Positions 3,816-5,199 of a stretch of 5,199 nucleotides of DNA are shown in pieces; position 1 is the first letter of the stretch, and each line of letters starts with the position of its first letter. This DNA comes from Thermoplasmata archaeon (GTDB taxonomy: Archaea > Thermoplasmatota > Thermoplasmata > Lutacidiplasmatales > UBA184): contig JASHSX010000182.1 of the NCBI GenBank assembly GCA_030040865.1, forward strand, positions 1 through 5,199. Reading direction: 5' to 3'. A program made the translations under genes and the position numbers. The notes under the pieces were generated by a model. That model did no database searches. It saw only the letters and a list, made by a program, of their open reading frames with translations, and had not been told where the DNA came from.

Positions 3816-5199
3816 GCTCCCGGACCGACGGCCGGCTCGGGCTGCTCGTTCTCGGCGGGTTCGTGGCGATCGTCGCCCTCCTCCCGGTCGCCGCGCTGTT
3901 CCTCCGCTCGGTCGCCGACGTGGGAGGGATCCCGGGGGTGGTGCAGGTGCTGAGCGCTCCGGCGAACGTCCGCGCCTTCGGGAACTCGCTCGAGCAGGGA
4001 GGGCTCTCGGCCGCCCTCGCGGTCGCGGTCGGCTACCCCGCGGGGATCTTCGTGGGACGCTACGACTGGCCCGGCCGCTCGCTGGTCCGCTCGCTCCTCC
4101 TCGTCCCGTTCCTCCTCCCGAGCCTGATCGTCGTGCTCGGCGTCCTCGACCTGTTCGGGCCGTCCGGCCTCCTCTCGAGCGCGCTCCCCGGTCTCGGGGT
4201 GTTCGGGAGCGGGATCCCCGCGATCGTCGCCGCGAACCTGTTCTTCAACGTCCCGATCGTCATCCTCCTGACCGCGACCGGCTGCGAAGGGGCGTCGGCC
4301 GAGCTCGAGGAGACCGCCGCCACGCTCGGCGGCTCCCCCGCCCGGGCGTACTGGGACGTCTGGGCCCGCCCGACCTGGGCCGGTGCCGCCGCGGGCGGTC
4401 TCCTCACGTTCCTCTTCTCCGCCCTGTCGTTCGCCCCGCCGCTCCTGCTGTGCGGCACGGGCTCCCGATGCTACACGCTCGAGGCCCAGGTCTACGTCCT
4501 CGACCAGACGTTCCTCCAGCCGAACGCCGCGGCCGTGCTCGCGCTCGGGATGGTCCTGCTCCTGGTGCTTCCCACGGCCGCGTACCTGGTCCTCGTGAGC
4601 CGCCTGAGGGCGGCCCCCGGCCGCCGGGCCGGTCGGCGACCGCGCCGTCCCTACCGATCGCCCACGTTCCTCGCCCTGGCCACCGAGACCGCGGTGGTCC
4701 TCCTCGCCGAGGTCGCGCTCGTCACCGCGGTGCTGGAACGGACGGTCCAGCCGAGCGGCGGGTTCGGCGCGGGGGCCGCCTGGACGGCGCTGTTCTCGAA
4801 CGCGACCACGGCCCACCTCGGGGTGTCGGCGGTCGGCGCTCTCGGCAACACGCTCTTCTTCGCCGTTGTCGCAGCGCTCCTGGCCCTGGTGCTCGGGATC
4901 GTCGCCGGGTTCGCGATCGTCCGTCGCCCCCGTCGTGCGGTGCTGCTCGGGCTCCTCCTGTTCCTTCCGCTCCTCCTCTCGCCGGTCGTGCTCGCGTTCG
5001 CGCTCGCCTCCTTCTTCCGGCCGCTCGCGAGCGCCGCAAGCACGGTGTGGATCCTGGTGATCCTGAGCCAGGCGATCCTGGCCCTCCCGTTCGCCCTCCA
5101 GAGCCTCGAGATCCCGCTCGCCGCCCTGCCTCCGTCCGGCCGCGACGCGGCCCGGAGCCTGGGGGCGAGCGCGTGGGGGGCGTTCCTCGACGCCGACCT
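3812..5199 (+). CDS. thiP: Thiamine ABC transporter permease, ThiP-like, two fused MetI-type domains (3' end outside window)
   Basis: The inner-membrane channel of the thiamine importer. The frame is open from the ATG at 3812 to the window end, 462 full codons, with no stop; ThiP proteins are usually about 530 residues, so most of it is present. Hydrophobic segments fall near residues 11-31, 62-82, 91-113, 135-156, 190-212 and 239-262, then, after an Arg-rich cytoplasmic linker (264-282, RRAGRRPRRPYR), near 284-307, 343-369, 375-400 and 411-430. Two ATPase-docking EAA loops mark the duplicated permease unit: ELEETAATLGGSPARAYWDVWARP (164-187, starting at E164) and RDAARSLGASAWGAFLDAD (from R444), which is cut by the window edge. 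The start overlaps the thiB stop (ATGA) and has a well-placed GGAG. Pairing with ThiB and the upstream TPP riboswitch identify the substrate; alone, it could be mistaken for an iron or sulfate permease. Confidence 0.92.
   Translation, partial: MSSRTDGRLGLLVLGGFVAIVALLPVAALFLRSVADVGGIPGVVQVLSAPANVRAFGNSLEQGGLSAALAVAVGYPAGIFVGRYDWPGRSLVRSLLLVPFLLPSLIVVLGVLDLFGPSGLLSSALPGLGVFGSGIPAIVAANLFFNVPIVILLTATGCEGASAELEETAATLGGSPARAYWDVWARPTWAGAAAGGLLTFLFSALSFAPPLLLCGTGSRCYTLEAQVYVLDQTFLQPNAAAVLALGMVLLLVLPTAAYLVLVSRLRAAPGRRAGRRPRRPYRSPTFLALATETAVVLLAEVALVTAVLERTVQPSGGFGAGAAWTALFSNATTAHLGVSAVGALGNTLFFAVVAALLALVLGIVAGFAIVRRPRRAVLLGLLLFLPLLLSPVVLAFALASFFRPLASAASTVWILVILSQAILALPFALQSLEIPLAALPPSGRDAARSLGASAWGAFLDAD

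Noticed and set aside
2627..3820. The same 10-mer GGATGAGCTC at both the thiB and thiP starts
   Set aside because: Both begin ATG AGC TC after G-rich sequence; a shared SD/start context is sufficient explanation and no longer repeat is present.
3533..4816. 427-codon minus-strand open frame opposite thiB and thiP
   Set aside because: Composition dominated by Arg, Glu, Gly and Asp, without any motif; shadow of the transporter genes.
1..5199. CRISPR array, tRNA, rRNA, insertion sequence or attachment site
   Set aside because: No spaced repeat series, tRNA-like cloverleaf, rRNA segment, transposase or terminal inverted repeats were seen on reading the window.

Overview
The window is very G+C-rich by eye, with almost every codon ending in G or C. 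It carries five protein genes, two of them cut by the window edges. It reads as a fragment of a microbial chromosome, and I favour an archaeon, possibly a G+C-rich Thermoplasmatota-type lineage. The reasons are a short A+T-rich TATA-like element standing alone in the GC-rich intergenic region; a pdxS start with no Shine-Dalgarno (SD) sequence that fits a near-leaderless mRNA; a thiamine-binding protein held by an uncleaved N-terminal membrane anchor, without a lipobox and dense in N-X-S/T sequons; and a TPP riboswitch ahead of thiamine transport genes, an arrangement described in Thermoplasma. The assignment is inference. A G+C-rich bacterium is not excluded, and the long-form (type 2) PyrF is more typical of bacteria.

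Layout. Positions 1-297 (+) hold the C-terminal end of orotidine-5'-phosphate decarboxylase (pyrF). It converges on, and overlaps by 35 bp, a GT-B family 4 glycosyltransferase (263-1396, minus). Upstream of that, on the same strand after a 70-bp gap, lies pdxS (1467-2411, minus), the PLP-forming subunit of the DXP-independent vitamin B6 pathway. Positions 2412-2633 are a 222-bp divergent control region. It contains a TATA-like element usable in either direction, a TPP riboswitch (about 2497-2598, plus strand) and a hairpin that buries the ribosome binding site of the next gene. Rightwards run thiB (2634-3815), a thiamine/TPP-binding ABC transporter protein, and thiP (from 3812, cut by the window end), the double-domain permease. 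Their ATGA stop/start overlap indicates one translationally coupled operon. The ATPase gene (thiQ type) would be expected just beyond the window.

How it works together. ThiB captures thiamine outside the membrane and hands it to ThiP. Once converted to TPP in the cell, the cofactor should bind the leader and close the thiB start, giving feedback control of uptake. The opposite transcript makes vitamin B6 through PdxS, so the shared intergenic region separates B1 uptake from B6 synthesis. The most interesting feature is the leader itself. Two identical GCGGAG segments and two identical CUCCGC segments flank the aptamer and can pair in mutually exclusive ways, one of which frees the thiB SD. 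A 48-codon open frame also runs through the aptamer and ends in an ATGA overlap with thiB. It is probably chance, but worth a test.
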